A DNA stretch of 64,000 nucleotides from Xylanibacillus composti (GCF_018403685.1 NZ_BOVK01000036.1:1-64000), one strand, 5' to 3'. Positions 26,145-36,275 are shown, numbered from the stretch's first letter. A program made the numbers and translations. The notes: generated by a model not told the origin, from the letters alone.

Positions 26145-26162
26145 TATACTACATGTAGTATA
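26145..26162. promoter_or_regulatory. 18-bp perfect palindrome between oxidoreductase and AraC genes
   Basis: TATACTACATGTAGTATA is a perfect palindrome midway between the divergent Gfo/Idh/MocA and AraC genes. It is a candidate operator for a dimeric regulator. AraC proteins more often bind direct repeats, so the binder may be another protein. Confidence 0.5.
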
Positions 26163-26238
26163 GTGAACCTTAGAACAAAAAGAAAGCCACTATCTGGGCG
26201 AGCTTTTATGTTATTTTGCTCTAGTGAGGTCCCAAGAC

Positions 26239-27126
26239 ATGTATGTAAATGAAAAAATCGATTATGACAACCCGCTGCTCAGCATGCGCGTGCTCAGACC
26301 CACACATCGCAGCCATGATATGCTGAAGTGGCATTACCACAAAGAGACAGAAATTATTGCCGTGCTAAGCGGTACGCTCGAAGCTCATTTTGAAAACGGT
26401 ACCACGATTCTCAACGACGGCGACTTGCTCCTGATCGGGCCATATCAGCTGCATCGCGACAGGGTGCTTTCAAGCGGCGGCATTGATTATGTAGTCCTGC
26501 AGTTCGATCCGGCCAAATTTTTCGATTTCGCCGCCATGCCTTACATCCGTCATTTCGCGGACACCTCTCTTCCTCTCAGCAGTCTGAATTATATCGTCCA
26601 GGAACAGCCGCACATCCGCAAGCAAATCCTGGAGAGCGCGCTGCGTATTCATAAGGAAGAGACCGAGAAGCAGGAGGGCTACGAGATTGCGATCATGATC
26701 GAAGTGCAGCGCATCTTCCTGCTGCTGCTGCGCCATGACAACAAAAAAGTGCTCTTGACTGTGAGCACTCCGGATATGAAACGGCTGAAGCCGGTCCTCG
26801 ATTATATTGAAAGCAATATTGGAAACAAGGTCCAAGTGGAGGACAGCTGCCGCATGATTAATATGAGCTACTACTATTTCGTGAAGTATTTCAAGCGTGT
26901 CATGGGCATGTCCTTCACCGATTATGTGAACTTTCGCAAGATCAAGCACGCCGAACGCATTTTGCTGACCCAGGATCACAGCGTATCCTATGTAGGCGAG
27001 CTGATCGGCATGCCGAACATGGCTCATTTCTACAAGATCTTCCGCAAGTTCAATCATTGCTCGCCCAACGAATATCGTAAAAACATGAAAACATGGCAAA
27101 AGCCCGTGCAGGATGGCACGACTTAA
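26239..27126 (+). CDS. AraC-family transcriptional regulator with cupin domain
   Basis: About 295 residues. The N-terminal cupin domain (about 15-110; MLKWHYHKETEIIAVLSGTLEAHFENGTT) probably binds a sugar. The C-terminal domain (about 190-290) holds the two AraC helix-turn-helix motifs (KVQVEDSCRMINMSYYYFVKYFKRVMGMSFTDYV and the FRKFNHCSPNEYRK signature). ATG at 26239 has GTGAGGT upstream; the GTG inside that site is a less likely start. It is divergent from the oxidoreductase it probably controls. Confidence 0.9.
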   Translation: MYVNEKIDYDNPLLSMRVLRPTHRSHDMLKWHYHKETEIIAVLSGTLEAHFENGTTILNDGDLLLIGPYQLHRDRVLSSGGIDYVVLQFDPAKFFDFAAMPYIRHFADTSLPLSSLNYIVQEQPHIRKQILESALRIHKEETEKQEGYEIAIMIEVQRIFLLLLRHDNKKVLLTVSTPDMKRLKPVLDYIESNIGNKVQVEDSCRMINMSYYYFVKYFKRVMGMSFTDYVNFRKIKHAERILLTQDHSVSYVGELIGMPNMAHFYKIFRKFNHCSPNEYRKNMKTWQKPVQDGTT

Positions 27127-27144
27127 TACGGCAGGCCGCTTTCT

Positions 27145-27867
27145 TCAAGCTGGTCTGCCGCTCTTTTTGATTACGAGCTTGTAGCCTACGCCGCGTATGG
27201 AATCAATCTGCACCGTTTCCTGATTCATCTCCAGCTTTTTCCGCAGGGAACTGACATGCACATCAACCGTACGCTGTCCGCCGATATAATCAAAGCCCCA
27301 CACCATGTTCATCAAATCGTCCCTTGTCACCACTACGCCTGGCCGCTGCACCAAATACAGCAGCACCTCGAACTCCTTCGGCCTTAGCGGGATCGACTCT
27401 CCATGGAGCACAACCTCATACTTCTCCGGATAGATGGATAATTCCCCCAGCTCGATCACTTTTTCCTCCGACTCCGGCTGATGATCCGTCTGAGACTCTC
27501 CTTGCGTGCGGCGCAGCACCGCCGCCACTCTCGCCAACAGCTCGGCAACCCCGAAAGGCTTCGTCATGTAATCGTCTGCGCCATGCTTCAGACCTTGGAC
27601 GACTTCGTCCTCGGCGTTGCGTGCTGTCAGGATAATGACAGGCGTGCGAACCTGCTTTTGTCTCAGCTTGGTCAGCACCTCCAAGCCGTTCATCCCGGGC
27701 AGCATAATATCGAGCACAATGAGCTGATAATCGCCATCCACGGCTTCCTGCAACCCGTCCGCGCCGTTTTCTACCACGTTGACCTCATAGCCTTCCTGGG
27801 ACAAGTTGTAGGAAAGCAGTCTCGACAGCGTCGGTTCATCCTCAACAACCAAGATTTTGTGCGACAA
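27145..27867 (-). CDS. phoP: Phosphate regulon response regulator PhoP
   Basis: An OmpR-family response regulator of 240 residues. The receiver domain has the acidic pocket (VVEDE), the phospho-acceptor Asp53 (IVLDIMLPG) and the conserved Lys near 104 (YMTKPFG). The C-terminal winged helix (about 135-235) has the usual IPLRPKEFEVLLYL and GVGYKL elements. The adjacent PhoR kinase and the PhoP box in its own promoter support the assignment. It controls pstS and ppk here by inference from their boxes. It lies after phoR, the reverse of the usual order. Confidence 0.92.
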   Translation of the reverse strand: MSHKILVVEDEPTLSRLLSYNLSQEGYEVNVVENGADGLQEAVDGDYQLIVLDIMLPGMNGLEVLTKLRQKQVRTPVIILTARNAEDEVVQGLKHGADDYMTKPFGVAELLARVAAVLRRTQGESQTDHQPESEEKVIELGELSIYPEKYEVVLHGESIPLRPKEFEVLLYLVQRPGVVVTRDDLMNMVWGFDYIGGQRTVDVHVSSLRKKLEMNQETVQIDSIRGVGYKLVIKKSGRPA

Positions 27868-27896
27868 GCCAGATCCCCCCTAATGTGGACAAACTC

Positions 27897-27950
27897 ATCC
27901 TATCACATATTTGTAAAATGTGTGTAAATTTTTTGTAAAGCCATCGTTAA
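27897..27950 (-). promoter_or_regulatory. PhoP box and -10 of phoP
   Basis: On the minus strand TTAACG, TTTACA, TTTACA and TTTACA lie at exact 11-bp period (27950 down to 27912), followed by 9 bp and TAGGAT (27902-27897). The spacing to the -10 equals that at pstS. The site lies in the 90-bp gap between phoR and phoP and indicates autoregulation of phoP. Confidence 0.85.
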
Positions 27951-27957
27951 AATGTAT

Positions 27958-29751
27958 TTATTGCAGGACCGGAAGCTCTATGACAAAAGTCGTCCCCATC
28001 CCCTGCTCGCTTTCCACATGAATGCGCCCCTTATGCAGCTCAACGAGATGCTTGACAATCGACAGTCCGAGTCCGGTTCCGCCGGAACTGCGCGATCGTG
28101 CCTTGTCTACACGGTAAAACCGCTCGAAGATGCGGGGCAGATCCTTCTTCGGAATGCCAATCCCTGTATCGGCTATGGACAAGTGAACATACTCTTGCTG
28201 CGTGTCCGGTTCGGCCTTGCAGACAGCGCTCACCTTCACTCGTCCGCCCGCACCCGTGTAGTTGATGCCGTTCGACAAAAGGTTGATGAAAATTTGCCGC
28301 AGCCGATCCTCATCCGCCTCCAGATAAATATCATCTGAGACGTCCATCTCCAGCTCGATCTGCTTCTTGTTCGCCTGTGCTTTCATCACATGGAAGATCC
28401 GCTCCGTAAAGCTCTTCAGATGAAGCGGAGAAAATTGCAGCGGAATTCGCTTCGACTCAATCTTCGATAATTCCAGAATGTCCACAATCAAGCGATCCAG
28501 CCGCTCGCTTTCATCATATATAATTTGCAGGAAGGATTCCGCTGTTTTCGGGTCCTGCACCGCGCCAGCCAGCAGTGTCTCGGCAAATCCCTTCACTGCC
28601 GCAATCGGCGTTTTCAGCTCATGCGATACATTCGCGACGAACTCGCTGCGCATTTTCTCCAGACGGCGAATCGCGGTAATGTCGTGCATAACGACTACGA
28701 GTCCGCCCCATTCCTGCTCCTCATGCCATAGCGGAACCAGATGAATATCAAGGATGCGCTCCGTCGGATAGTAGAACGTCACCTCTTCCCGGACGGCTGA
28801 ACGATCGGCGATGCAAGCCTCGACAAGCTCGCTCAGCTCATGGTGGTGATGGGTATCCGTATACGTCTTGTTCAACAATTCCTTGGCCTCGTATCCGAGA
28901 ATTTCTTCGGCAAAGCGATTAATCAAGACCAGCCTGCCCGAACGATCAATCATAAAGACGCCGCTGTTCATATTTTCAAGGACACTTTCCAGCCGGCTTT
29001 CATTCTCTTTGATGTGGTTCATCTGCTTTTGCAAGCTGTCCGCCATCGTGTTGATCGCCAGCCCGAGCTGGCCAAATTCATCTCTGCTCTTCAGCGGAAC
29101 ACGAGCCAGATAATTGGAATTGGAAATTTGACCTGCTACCTGCATCACTTTCTCAAGCGGACGGGTCAGGCCATGGGCGATTCGATAACTGACCAACGTT
29201 GCGGCCAGGAACAAAAGCAGCAGGCCAAGCAGCAAGTAAGACCAGAGCTGCTTTACGTAGGCGTGCACTTCCTGGATAGATTTCGACATGCGGATAAATC
29301 CCTGCAGTTCGCCATCTCTATGCACTGACACAGCGGTATACAGCATGTTCTCCTTCACCGTATTGCTGTAGCGGATCGTCGAGCCCGCATCCCCTTGCCT
29401 GAGCGCATCCTGAATTTCTTCGCGCGCTAGATGGTTGTCCATTTGGGCCGGGTCGTGATCCGAATCGCCCAGAACGATGCCATCCCGGTCGATGAACGTG
29501 ACACGGGAGTAGGTCTCTTGACGCAGCTGCCGGGATAATGCGGTGAAATATGCAGCAGGGTCGCCCGCAGCCATGCCCTCATCCCAGAACGAGCTCATCA
29601 GAATCAAATTCAGTTCCCGTATGAGGCTGTCCTCCAAGGATTGAATATAGGAGGCTCGCAGTTCATTGGCGGCAAATATCCCTGCTCCCAGCACAGTAAT
29701 GCCGATCATCACCGTTAATATCATGGTCAGTCTGATCCGAAAGCGCCTCAC
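27958..29751 (-). CDS. phoR: Phosphate regulon sensor kinase PhoR
   Basis: A 597-residue membrane histidine kinase. Membrane segments lie at about 8-27 and 171-190 around an extracellular sensor domain. HAMP (about 192-243), a PAS domain (about 252-360), the H-box with phospho-acceptor His377 (VSHELKTPIAAVKG) and a HATPase domain (NLLSNGINYTG, DTGIGIP, GGTGLGLSIVKHL) follow. It should phosphorylate PhoP when phosphate is scarce. GTG start with GGAGAGGAG upstream. In Bacillus the kinase gene normally follows phoP; here it precedes it. Confidence 0.92.
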   Translation of the reverse strand: MRRFRIRLTMILTVMIGITVLGAGIFAANELRASYIQSLEDSLIRELNLILMSSFWDEGMAAGDPAAYFTALSRQLRQETYSRVTFIDRDGIVLGDSDHDPAQMDNHLAREEIQDALRQGDAGSTIRYSNTVKENMLYTAVSVHRDGELQGFIRMSKSIQEVHAYVKQLWSYLLLGLLLLFLAATLVSYRIAHGLTRPLEKVMQVAGQISNSNYLARVPLKSRDEFGQLGLAINTMADSLQKQMNHIKENESRLESVLENMNSGVFMIDRSGRLVLINRFAEEILGYEAKELLNKTYTDTHHHHELSELVEACIADRSAVREEVTFYYPTERILDIHLVPLWHEEQEWGGLVVVMHDITAIRRLEKMRSEFVANVSHELKTPIAAVKGFAETLLAGAVQDPKTAESFLQIIYDESERLDRLIVDILELSKIESKRIPLQFSPLHLKSFTERIFHVMKAQANKKQIELEMDVSDDIYLEADEDRLRQIFINLLSNGINYTGAGGRVKVSAVCKAEPDTQQEYVHLSIADTGIGIPKKDLPRIFERFYRVDKARSRSSGGTGLGLSIVKHLVELHKGRIHVESEQGMGTTFVIELPVLQ

Positions 29752-29832
29752 CGAATCTCCTCTCCTTTTCTATATCACTCACGAGAGTAAAAGGGAAGCT
29801 TCGCAGCTTACGCCTATCGCTATCGCGGTACC

Positions 29833-30867
29833 CTATTGAGCATCTGCAGGATCATCTTGCGCCCTTGCTTGTCTCTCAGCCGCCCTTTCATTCAGCCTTC
29901 GAGTGTCTGTAATTCGCTTGACCAAGGCCGCAGCCGGTTGCTGCAGCAATATCGCGAGCACAATCGGCACGCTGGCCTGCGGACTGAGATAAGCCAATCC
30001 AATGACCAGTCCCAAGGATATGTTGCGAATGCCTATCGCATAGGCCATCGTCAGGCGCGGCGCTTCTTCCTCAGCTGCCTGCATCGTCTTCGTCCTGCCA
30101 ACCGTCCATGCCCCAACAGCATAGCCAATCGCGATTAGCAGCACAATGCCCGGCAAGAGAAGCGGCAAATCTGCTTTCCATTCCAACGCATAAGGGGCAA
30201 TCGCTGCTGCGTTCAATGCCAATACGGCGAGAAATGCCAGCTTGGACAAAGGCAAGGCGACAGGCCGGATGGAATCAGCCGCCGATCTTCTTCTGTCCCG
30301 AAGTGTGGCGCCGAGCAGTGTCGGCAGCACAACGATCAACAGCAGATCAACAAATACCCCTTGCGCGTTCAATGCCAATTCTGTCCCGAACGCCAGCTTC
30401 AGCGTTGCAGGCACAATGAAGGGGCTTAAGATAGAGTCCAATACGATCAGAGCAAGCGCAAGCGGGATTTGTCCGCCGGTCATGCCAATCCAGATTACGG
30501 AGGACACCCCCAGCGGGATAGCTGTGTACAGCACCAAGCCGTGGGTATAAGGGGAATGAGCCCCGAATAGGAGCGCTCCTGTGCCGAAAGCAATCATGGG
30601 AAGAACGATGTGCGCCAATACAAGCGCTGCTGCGATCAGTCCGGGCCTGTGAAGCGCTTGCCTCAAATCGATCAAGCCGCAGCCAAGCGCCATCACAAAC
30701 GTAATGAAAGCAAACAGATAGGGCACAGTCGGTACATAGGCGTCCAAGGTCGCAGTACAAAAGAACCCGACGGCAAGCGCCGCCGGGGTTAGAAGCATCA
30801 TGCTGGACTCAAACCGGGCATTGACGGTCAATGCCGCTGCGGTAATGCGCTCCCATGCTGCGGACAT
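29833..30867 (-). CDS. Bile acid:sodium symporter (BASS) family transporter
   Basis: A membrane protein of about 344 residues with nine or ten hydrophobic segments. It has the BASS hallmarks: TAIPLGVSSVIWIGMTGG in the core and AIGIRNISLGLVIG in the second half. Family members carry organic anions with sodium. It begins 7 bp after the fumarase stop codon, so an organic-acid substrate is possible, which is inference. The first ATG has no good binding site, so an internal start near residue 23 cannot be excluded. Confidence 0.8.
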   Translation of the reverse strand: MSAAWERITAAALTVNARFESSMMLLTPAALAVGFFCTATLDAYVPTVPYLFAFITFVMALGCGLIDLRQALHRPGLIAAALVLAHIVLPMIAFGTGALLFGAHSPYTHGLVLYTAIPLGVSSVIWIGMTGGQIPLALALIVLDSILSPFIVPATLKLAFGTELALNAQGVFVDLLLIVVLPTLLGATLRDRRRSAADSIRPVALPLSKLAFLAVLALNAAAIAPYALEWKADLPLLLPGIVLLIAIGYAVGAWTVGRTKTMQAAEEEAPRLTMAYAIGIRNISLGLVIGLAYLSPQASVPIVLAILLQQPAAALVKRITDTRRLNERAAERQARAQDDPADAQ

Positions 30868-30874
30868 GTTTGTC

Positions 30875-32416
30875 TTACGCGAACACCGGCTCTTTGAACT
30901 CGGCCAGCTTCTCCAGAGAGTCCTTGTCTACGTCTGCATGCAGGCTGTTGCCGTGAGAGTCCATCGTCACGATTGCTGCAAAGCCTTCCACCTGCAGGTG
31001 CCACATCGCCTCCGGAATGCCGAATTCCAAGAAGTGAACGCCCTCCACCTTCTTGATCGTTTGCGCGTAGTATTGAGCAGCACCGCCGATTGCATTCAGA
31101 TATACGCCTCCATGCTCTTGGAGAGCCTTCAACGTCTTGGCGCCCATGCCGCCCTTGCCGATCACGGCCCGAATGCCGAACTTCTTCATAATATCGCCCT
31201 GATACGGTTCTTCCCGAATACTCGTAGTCGGTCCTGCCGCCTTGACGTGATATTCGCCATGTTCATCCTTCATCATAACCGGGCCGCAGTGATAAATAAC
31301 GTGACCGTTCAGATCGACCGGCGCATCGTGATCCATCAAATACTTGTGCAGCGCATCGCGTCCTGTATGCATCAGGCCATTGATGACGACGACGTCGCCG
31401 ACACGCAGATCGCGAATCTGCTCCTCGGTAATAGGCGCTTGCAGGACTACCTCGCGCCGCTTTTCGGGCTGCTTCTCTTCCTTGGCTGCCTCGTCTGCAG
31501 CCGCCATCGCATTGCCCTTGCCGCGTTTGTACTGCCATTTCGAAATTTCGCCGGTTTGCGGGTCAACCAAGACGCCCATACGGCGAAATGCCCAACAGTT
31601 ATAAGCAACGGATACAAAGAAGCTTGCCGGCAAGCGGTTCATGACGCCAACTTTGCAGCCAAGCAGTGTCGCCTGTCCGCCAAAGCCCATCGTCCCGATA
31701 CCCAGCTGGTTGGCATGCTCCATCACATACTCCTCCAGCTTGCGCAAATCCTCGTTCGGATTCACATCGTCCACTTCGCGGAACAGCTGCTGCTTCGCCA
31801 ACTCATAGCCGCTCGTACGGTCGCCGCCAATGCCTACACCGATAAAGCCGGCGCTGCAGCCCTGTCCCTGCGCTTGATACACAGCGTGCATGATGCATTT
31901 GCGTATGCCGTCCAGGTCTCTTCCGGCCTTGCCCAAGCCTTCCAATTCCATCGGCAGACTGTACTGAATATTCTTATTCTCGCAGCCGCCGCCCTTCAAG
32001 ATCAGCTTCACTTCAATCTGATCCTCTTCCCACTGCTCGAAGTGAAAGACCGGCGTTCCCGCACCGAGGTTGTCGCCCGAATTGGCCCCTGTCAAGGAAT
32101 CTACAGAGTTCGGGCGCAGCTTGCCGTCTGCGGTTGCGCGCTGAATCGCATGCTTGATGTGCTTTTTGATCTCCAGCTGATTGACGCCGACAGGCGTATG
32201 AATGACGAACGTCGGCATGCCTGTATCCTGACAAATCGGAGAAACATTCGTCTCTGCCGAATCAATATTTCCCGCTATAGTCGAAAGCGCCAATGCGGCG
32301 CGTGTGCCTTGATCTTCCTGCTCCCGGGCTTTGCGAATGGCATCGCGCACGTCCGCAGGCAGTACGGTCGAGGTTTCCACGATTAGCTGATACATGCTTT
32401 CTTCGAATTGTTTCAT
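30875..32416 (-). CDS. Fumarate hydratase, class I (iron-sulphur)
   Basis: A 513-residue class I fumarase that interconverts fumarate and malate with an oxygen-sensitive 4Fe-4S cluster. The cluster ligands probably lie in SPICQDTGMP (near residue 62), in the GGGCENKN segment, and in a third Cys (GQGCSAGFIG). Alpha-like and beta-like halves are fused; the C-terminal half includes VVINGLMHTGRDALHKYL and GGMGAKT. It joins citZ-icd-mdh in the nearby citric acid cycle set. Confidence 0.92.
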   Translation of the reverse strand: MKQFEESMYQLIVETSTVLPADVRDAIRKAREQEDQGTRAALALSTIAGNIDSAETNVSPICQDTGMPTFVIHTPVGVNQLEIKKHIKHAIQRATADGKLRPNSVDSLTGANSGDNLGAGTPVFHFEQWEEDQIEVKLILKGGGCENKNIQYSLPMELEGLGKAGRDLDGIRKCIMHAVYQAQGQGCSAGFIGVGIGGDRTSGYELAKQQLFREVDDVNPNEDLRKLEEYVMEHANQLGIGTMGFGGQATLLGCKVGVMNRLPASFFVSVAYNCWAFRRMGVLVDPQTGEISKWQYKRGKGNAMAAADEAAKEEKQPEKRREVVLQAPITEEQIRDLRVGDVVVINGLMHTGRDALHKYLMDHDAPVDLNGHVIYHCGPVMMKDEHGEYHVKAAGPTTSIREEPYQGDIMKKFGIRAVIGKGGMGAKTLKALQEHGGVYLNAIGGAAQYYAQTIKKVEGVHFLEFGIPEAMWHLQVEGFAAIVTMDSHGNSLHADVDKDSLEKLAEFKEPVFA

Positions 32417-32530
32417 GGTCTATCGCTGCTCCTCCCGAACAATATTTAGGGTCCATATGCTAAAAGATTCTCTTTCCATATTAGCACACTCCACACTGCT
32501 TGATAAGGTGCTTCTCCTTCCAACCTGCGC

Positions 32531-33112
32531 TTAGATCGACAGTTCATCGATCGTCTTCTCGAAGGCAGGCGCCATCTGCTGGAGGAAGTAGTCCACCTCC
32601 TCGAGCTCCAATCGCTTCAACTGATCTTCGATTTGCTGTTTAGCCACCTTGAATTCCTGATTCCCTGCCGAGAGCTCCGAAACACATTTCAGGTAAGCAT
32701 CCAACAAATCAGCCGCTTTGACATAGTGGTCGTAGCTCCCTTTATCCGGACTAATCAGAGGACGGTACACTTCTTGCAGACCATCAGGAAGCATATCCGC
32801 CATCCGTTCGGCTGCCGCGCGCTCAATATCCCGGAAGTGCTGAAGTATGCCCGGATTGCTGTGTTTGACCGGCTGGGCTACGTCACCGACAAACACCTCC
32901 GTTGCATCATGGAACAGAGCCCTGGACGCAATCTGTTCCACTGGCAGTGATTTGCCATATACGACGTTGCCGATCGTGCACAGCAGATGCGTCCACACTG
33001 CAACATAATAGGAGTGCAAGGCAACAGACTCCTGCTGGGTGTTGCGCATAAGCGACCAACGGTGAATGTCCTTCATGCGATACAGTAGGGCCGGGAACGC
33101 ATAATGCTCCAT
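32531..33112 (-). CDS. HD-domain protein, YfbR-like 5'-deoxynucleotidase family
   Basis: About 193 residues. The HD motif is complete: ESVALHSYYVAVWTHLL gives the first His, ALFHDATEVFVGDV gives the HD pair, and KAADLLDAYLKC gives the distal Asp. YfbR-type enzymes dephosphorylate deoxynucleoside monophosphates. The start is ATG at 33112 with GGGGGAG upstream; a longer frame upstream lacks support. Confidence 0.82.
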   Translation of the reverse strand: MEHYAFPALLYRMKDIHRWSLMRNTQQESVALHSYYVAVWTHLLCTIGNVVYGKSLPVEQIASRALFHDATEVFVGDVAQPVKHSNPGILQHFRDIERAAAERMADMLPDGLQEVYRPLISPDKGSYDHYVKAADLLDAYLKCVSELSAGNQEFKVAKQQIEDQLKRLELEEVDYFLQQMAPAFEKTIDELSI

Positions 33113-33274
33113 TACATCACTCCCCCATAATCTTTGTCTATGCATAATAAAGAACCCGCGACAGTACGTATGACTTTGTGGCTTTGACTCATCGCAAGCG
33201 GCGATCAGATCAATACACAAAAAAAACGTTACCTTTATAATCGCGGGATACTGTTGCTATTTTCTTTTTGTTAC

Positions 33275-33697
33275 CTAGAAAAGTGTCGGGTTCAGCATCA
33301 GCACCACAAGCACCACCAGAACCAGAGCGTTAATCCAGCCGAGCTTGCGTGCCTTTCCTGCCGCTTGTCCCAATGCTTGCGCATCCAGCAAGCCGCTGCG
33401 AATGGACTTCAGCGGTTTCGACATAATTCCGGTCATGGCGAACATGGCAAGAATCAAGACGGTAGCCACAATGGTCCAGGCGATGGAAACGCCCGCCTTG
33501 CTTGACATGTATCCGCCGGAAAGAAATACAAGAATCAAAACATATTGCCCAATGCGATTGCCCGTAACCAGAAACCCGAACGTCTTGTTCCGGTTGCCCT
33601 CCGCCCGAAGGCCGGAAGTAATCAGAAAGGGCAGAAGCAGATAAAACAGGGTGACAATGGCCGATAGCACGTGAATAAAATAACTGGCCTGATACAT
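33275..33697 (-). CDS. Hypothetical membrane protein (four predicted segments)
   Basis: A 140-residue protein with hydrophobic stretches at about 5-28, 47-63, 72-90 and 119-138. The ATG follows GAGGAGGCATACG. I do not recognise the family. Its overall pattern resembles small four-helix membrane proteins of the CopD/DUF2269 type, but no diagnostic residue is visible. Confidence 0.7.
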   Translation of the reverse strand: MYQASYFIHVLSAIVTLFYLLLPFLITSGLRAEGNRNKTFGFLVTGNRIGQYVLILVFLSGGYMSSKAGVSIAWTIVATVLILAMFAMTGIMSKPLKSIRSGLLDAQALGQAAGKARKLGWINALVLVVLVVLMLNPTLF

Positions 33698-33773
33698 CGT
33701 ATGCCTCCTCTCATGTAAATCACCCCGGATGCAAGGATGCGGTCCCTGCTGATCCGGGGTCGGGGTGTTCCCA

Positions 33774-34718
33774 TTAGCCGCCTTTTACAATATTGATCAC
33801 ATTCGTAACCGATTGTGCCGACTTGTCGAGCGCGGCCTTCTCCTCTGCTGTCAATTCCAACTCGAACACTTTTTCAATACCGTCGCCGCCAAGCAAAACA
33901 GGCACGCCCATGAACAGCTCATCATAGCCATATTCGCCTTCAAGCAGAGCAATCGCCGGAAGCACGCGCTTCTTGTCCTTTAGAATCGCCTCTGCCATTT
34001 GTACAAGCGAAGCAGCCGGCGCATAGTATGCACTGCCATTGCCAAGCAGGTTGACAATCTCGCCCCCGCCTGTGCGCGTCCGCTGCACGATGGCTTCAAT
34101 CCGATCTTGTGGAATCAGCTTGTCGATGGGAATACCGCCTACACTGGAATACCGGACAAGCGGAACCATATCATCACCGTGGCCGCCTAGCACGAAGCCG
34201 CGAACATCTTCAACGGAGACATTCAGCTCTTGCGCGATGAATGTGCAGTAACGAGCCGTATCCAGAACACCGGACTGGCCGATGACCCGGTTCTTCGGAA
34301 AGCCGAGCGACTCATAAGCCGCGTAGGTCATGGCATCCACCGGATTGCTAAGAATCAGGACATAGGCATTCGGACACTTCACCTTGATATTCTCGCAAAC
34401 CGATCGCATGATGCCGGCATTGGTGTTCACCAGATCGTCCCGGCTCATGCCCGGCTTGCGGGCTATGCCTGCCGTAATGATCACAAGATCAGAGCCTTCG
34501 GTCTCCTCATAGCTGGAAGTGCCGACAATGCTGCTGTCAAATCCCTGCACAGGACTCGCTTCCAACATATCCAACGCTTTGCCTTTAGTCGGATTTTCCA
34601 GTTGCGGAATATCAACCAGCACTACATCGCCAAGCTCCTTCTGAGCCAGCATAAGCGCCGTAGTCGCACCGGTAAAGCCTGCGCCGACAACCGTAATTTT
34701 CCTGCGCGTAATTGCCAT
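33774..34718 (-). CDS. mdh: Malate dehydrogenase
   Basis: A 314-residue NAD-dependent malate dehydrogenase of the lactate-dehydrogenase-like type. It has the nucleotide loop [13 protein letters not shown], the substrate Arg region [27 protein letters not shown] and the catalytic His in [16 protein letters not shown]. It is the third gene of citZ-icd-mdh, as in B. subtilis, and a stable hairpin separates it from icd. Confidence 0.97.
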   Translation of the reverse strand: MAITRRKITVVGAGFTGATTALMLAQKELGDVVLVDIPQLENPTKGKALDMLEASPVQGFDSSIVGTSSYEETEGSDLVIITAGIARKPGMSRDDLVNTNAGIMRSVCENIKVKCPNAYVLILSNPVDAMTYAAYESLGFPKNRVIGQSGVLDTARYCTFIAQELNVSVEDVRGFVLGGHGDDMVPLVRYSSVGGIPIDKLIPQDRIEAIVQRTRTGGGEIVNLLGNGSAYYAPAASLVQMAEAILKDKKRVLPAIALLEGEYGYDELFMGVPVLLGGDGIEKVFELELTAEEKAALDKSAQSVTNVINIVKGG

Positions 34719-34756
34719 CGGTGAATCGCTCCTCCTTTCCGTGGTTCAGGACGACG

Positions 34757-34788
34757 GAAGGAAGGGAAGCCGAGCTTGCCCTTCCTTC
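34757..34788 (-). other. Strong hairpin between icd and mdh
   Basis: GAAGGAAGGG (34757-34766) pairs exactly with CCCTTCCTTC (34779-34788). No T run follows, so it is probably an RNA processing or stability element, not a terminator. Confidence 0.55.
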
Positions 34789-34805
34789 TGCATTCATGTT
34801 CGATC

Positions 34806-36104
34806 TTAGTTCATGTTCTTAATAATTTCGTTGCCGAATTCCGAGCATTTTACTTCAGTTGCTTCGTCCATCAAGCGGGCAAAGTCATAAGTGACGGTCT
34901 TGTTCGCGATGGAACGCTCCATGCCTTGGTAAATGAGGTCAGCCGCTTCCTGCCAGCCCAGGTGCTCCAGCATCAGAACGCCGGACAAGATAACCGATCC
35001 CGGATTTACAACGTCCAGGCCTGCGTATTTCGGTGCAGTACCATGCGTTGCTTCGAAGATTGCATGCCCTGTTGCATAGTTGATGTTGGCTCCCGGCGCG
35101 ATGCCGATGCCGCCGACTTGCGCTGCCAATGCATCGGACAAGTAATCGCCGTTCAGGTTCAGGGTAGCGATCACGTCGAAGTCGCGAGGGCGAGTCAGGA
35201 CTTGCTGCAGAGCGATGTCCGCAATAGCATCCTTGATAATAATTTTGCCCGCTTCTTCCGCTTCCTTCTGCGCTTTGTTCGCTGCTTCTACGCCTTCCGC
35301 TTCCTTGATGCGGTCATATTGTCCCCATGTGAATGTCTTGTCGCCGAACTCTTGCTCAGCCAGCTCATAGCCCCAGTTCTTGAAGGCACCTTCGGTAAAT
35401 TTCATGATGTTCCCCTTATGTACAAGGGTAACAGATTTGCGGTTATGCTGAATTGCATATTCGATCGCTGCGCGAATGAGGCGCTTGGAGCCTTCAGACG
35501 ACACAGGCTTGATGCCGATACCGGACGTTTCCGGGAAGCGGATCTTGTTCACTCCCATTTCCTGCTGGAGGAACTGGATGACCTTCTTCACTTCATCGCT
35601 TCCGGATTGATATTCGATGCCTGCATAGATATCCTCTGTGTTCTCACGGAAGATGACCATATCTACCAGATCCGGACGCTTGACCGGAGAAGGCACGCCA
35701 GTGAAATAGCGAACCGGACGTACGCATGCATACAGATCCAGCTCTTGGCGAAGCGCAACGTTCAAAGAACGGATTCCGCCGCCGATTGGCGTTGTCAATG
35801 GTCCTTTGATCGCAACGAGATATTCGCGAATCGCAGTCAGCGTATCCTCAGGCAGCCATTCGCCGTATTTGTTATTGGACTTCTCTCCTGCATAGACTTC
35901 GTACCAAGCGATTTTCTTCTCGCCTTTGTAGGCTTTCTCTACTGCGGCATCCAATACGCGCTGCGCAGCTGCCCAGATGTCCGGTCCAGTTCCGTCTCCT
36001 TCGATGAAAGGCACGATTGGTTCGTTCGGTACATTCAGTTTTCCGCCCTGCAGGGTAATGGGTTGACCTTGTGTCGGTTGTTCAAACTTCTTGAATTGCG
36101 GCAT
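34806..36104 (-). CDS. icd: Isocitrate dehydrogenase (NADP-type)
   Basis: A 432-residue enzyme that converts isocitrate to 2-oxoglutarate. It has the substrate-phosphate region [75 protein letters not shown] and GIAPGANIN. The sequence fits the NADP-dependent bacterial type. The start is ATG at 36104 after AAAGGAGG; an extension of 11 codons upstream is unlikely. Confidence 0.97.
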   Translation of the reverse strand: MPQFKKFEQPTQGQPITLQGGKLNVPNEPIVPFIEGDGTGPDIWAAAQRVLDAAVEKAYKGEKKIAWYEVYAGEKSNNKYGEWLPEDTLTAIREYLVAIKGPLTTPIGGGIRSLNVALRQELDLYACVRPVRYFTGVPSPVKRPDLVDMVIFRENTEDIYAGIEYQSGSDEVKKVIQFLQQEMGVNKIRFPETSGIGIKPVSSEGSKRLIRAAIEYAIQHNRKSVTLVHKGNIMKFTEGAFKNWGYELAEQEFGDKTFTWGQYDRIKEAEGVEAANKAQKEAEEAGKIIIKDAIADIALQQVLTRPRDFDVIATLNLNGDYLSDALAAQVGGIGIAPGANINYATGHAIFEATHGTAPKYAGLDVVNPGSVILSGVLMLEHLGWQEAADLIYQGMERSIANKTVTYDFARLMDEATEVKCSEFGNEIIKNMN

Positions 36105-36275
36105 AGTATTGTTTCCTCCTTTAATTGCTTGCAGCATCTCTATCCAATGTCATGACACATGAGCTTCATGCGCATGAAGACGAACGGGTGCTGCCGGCCG
36201 CAAGGACCGGTTACGCCCGTTTGTTCCGTATACTTGATCTATGTGTCCCAAATGCGACCATGCGGCAAATTCAGC

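Noticed and set aside
34757-34788. Terminator between icd and mdh
   Set aside because: The stem is strong but no T run follows on the minus strand, so it was listed as an RNA element.
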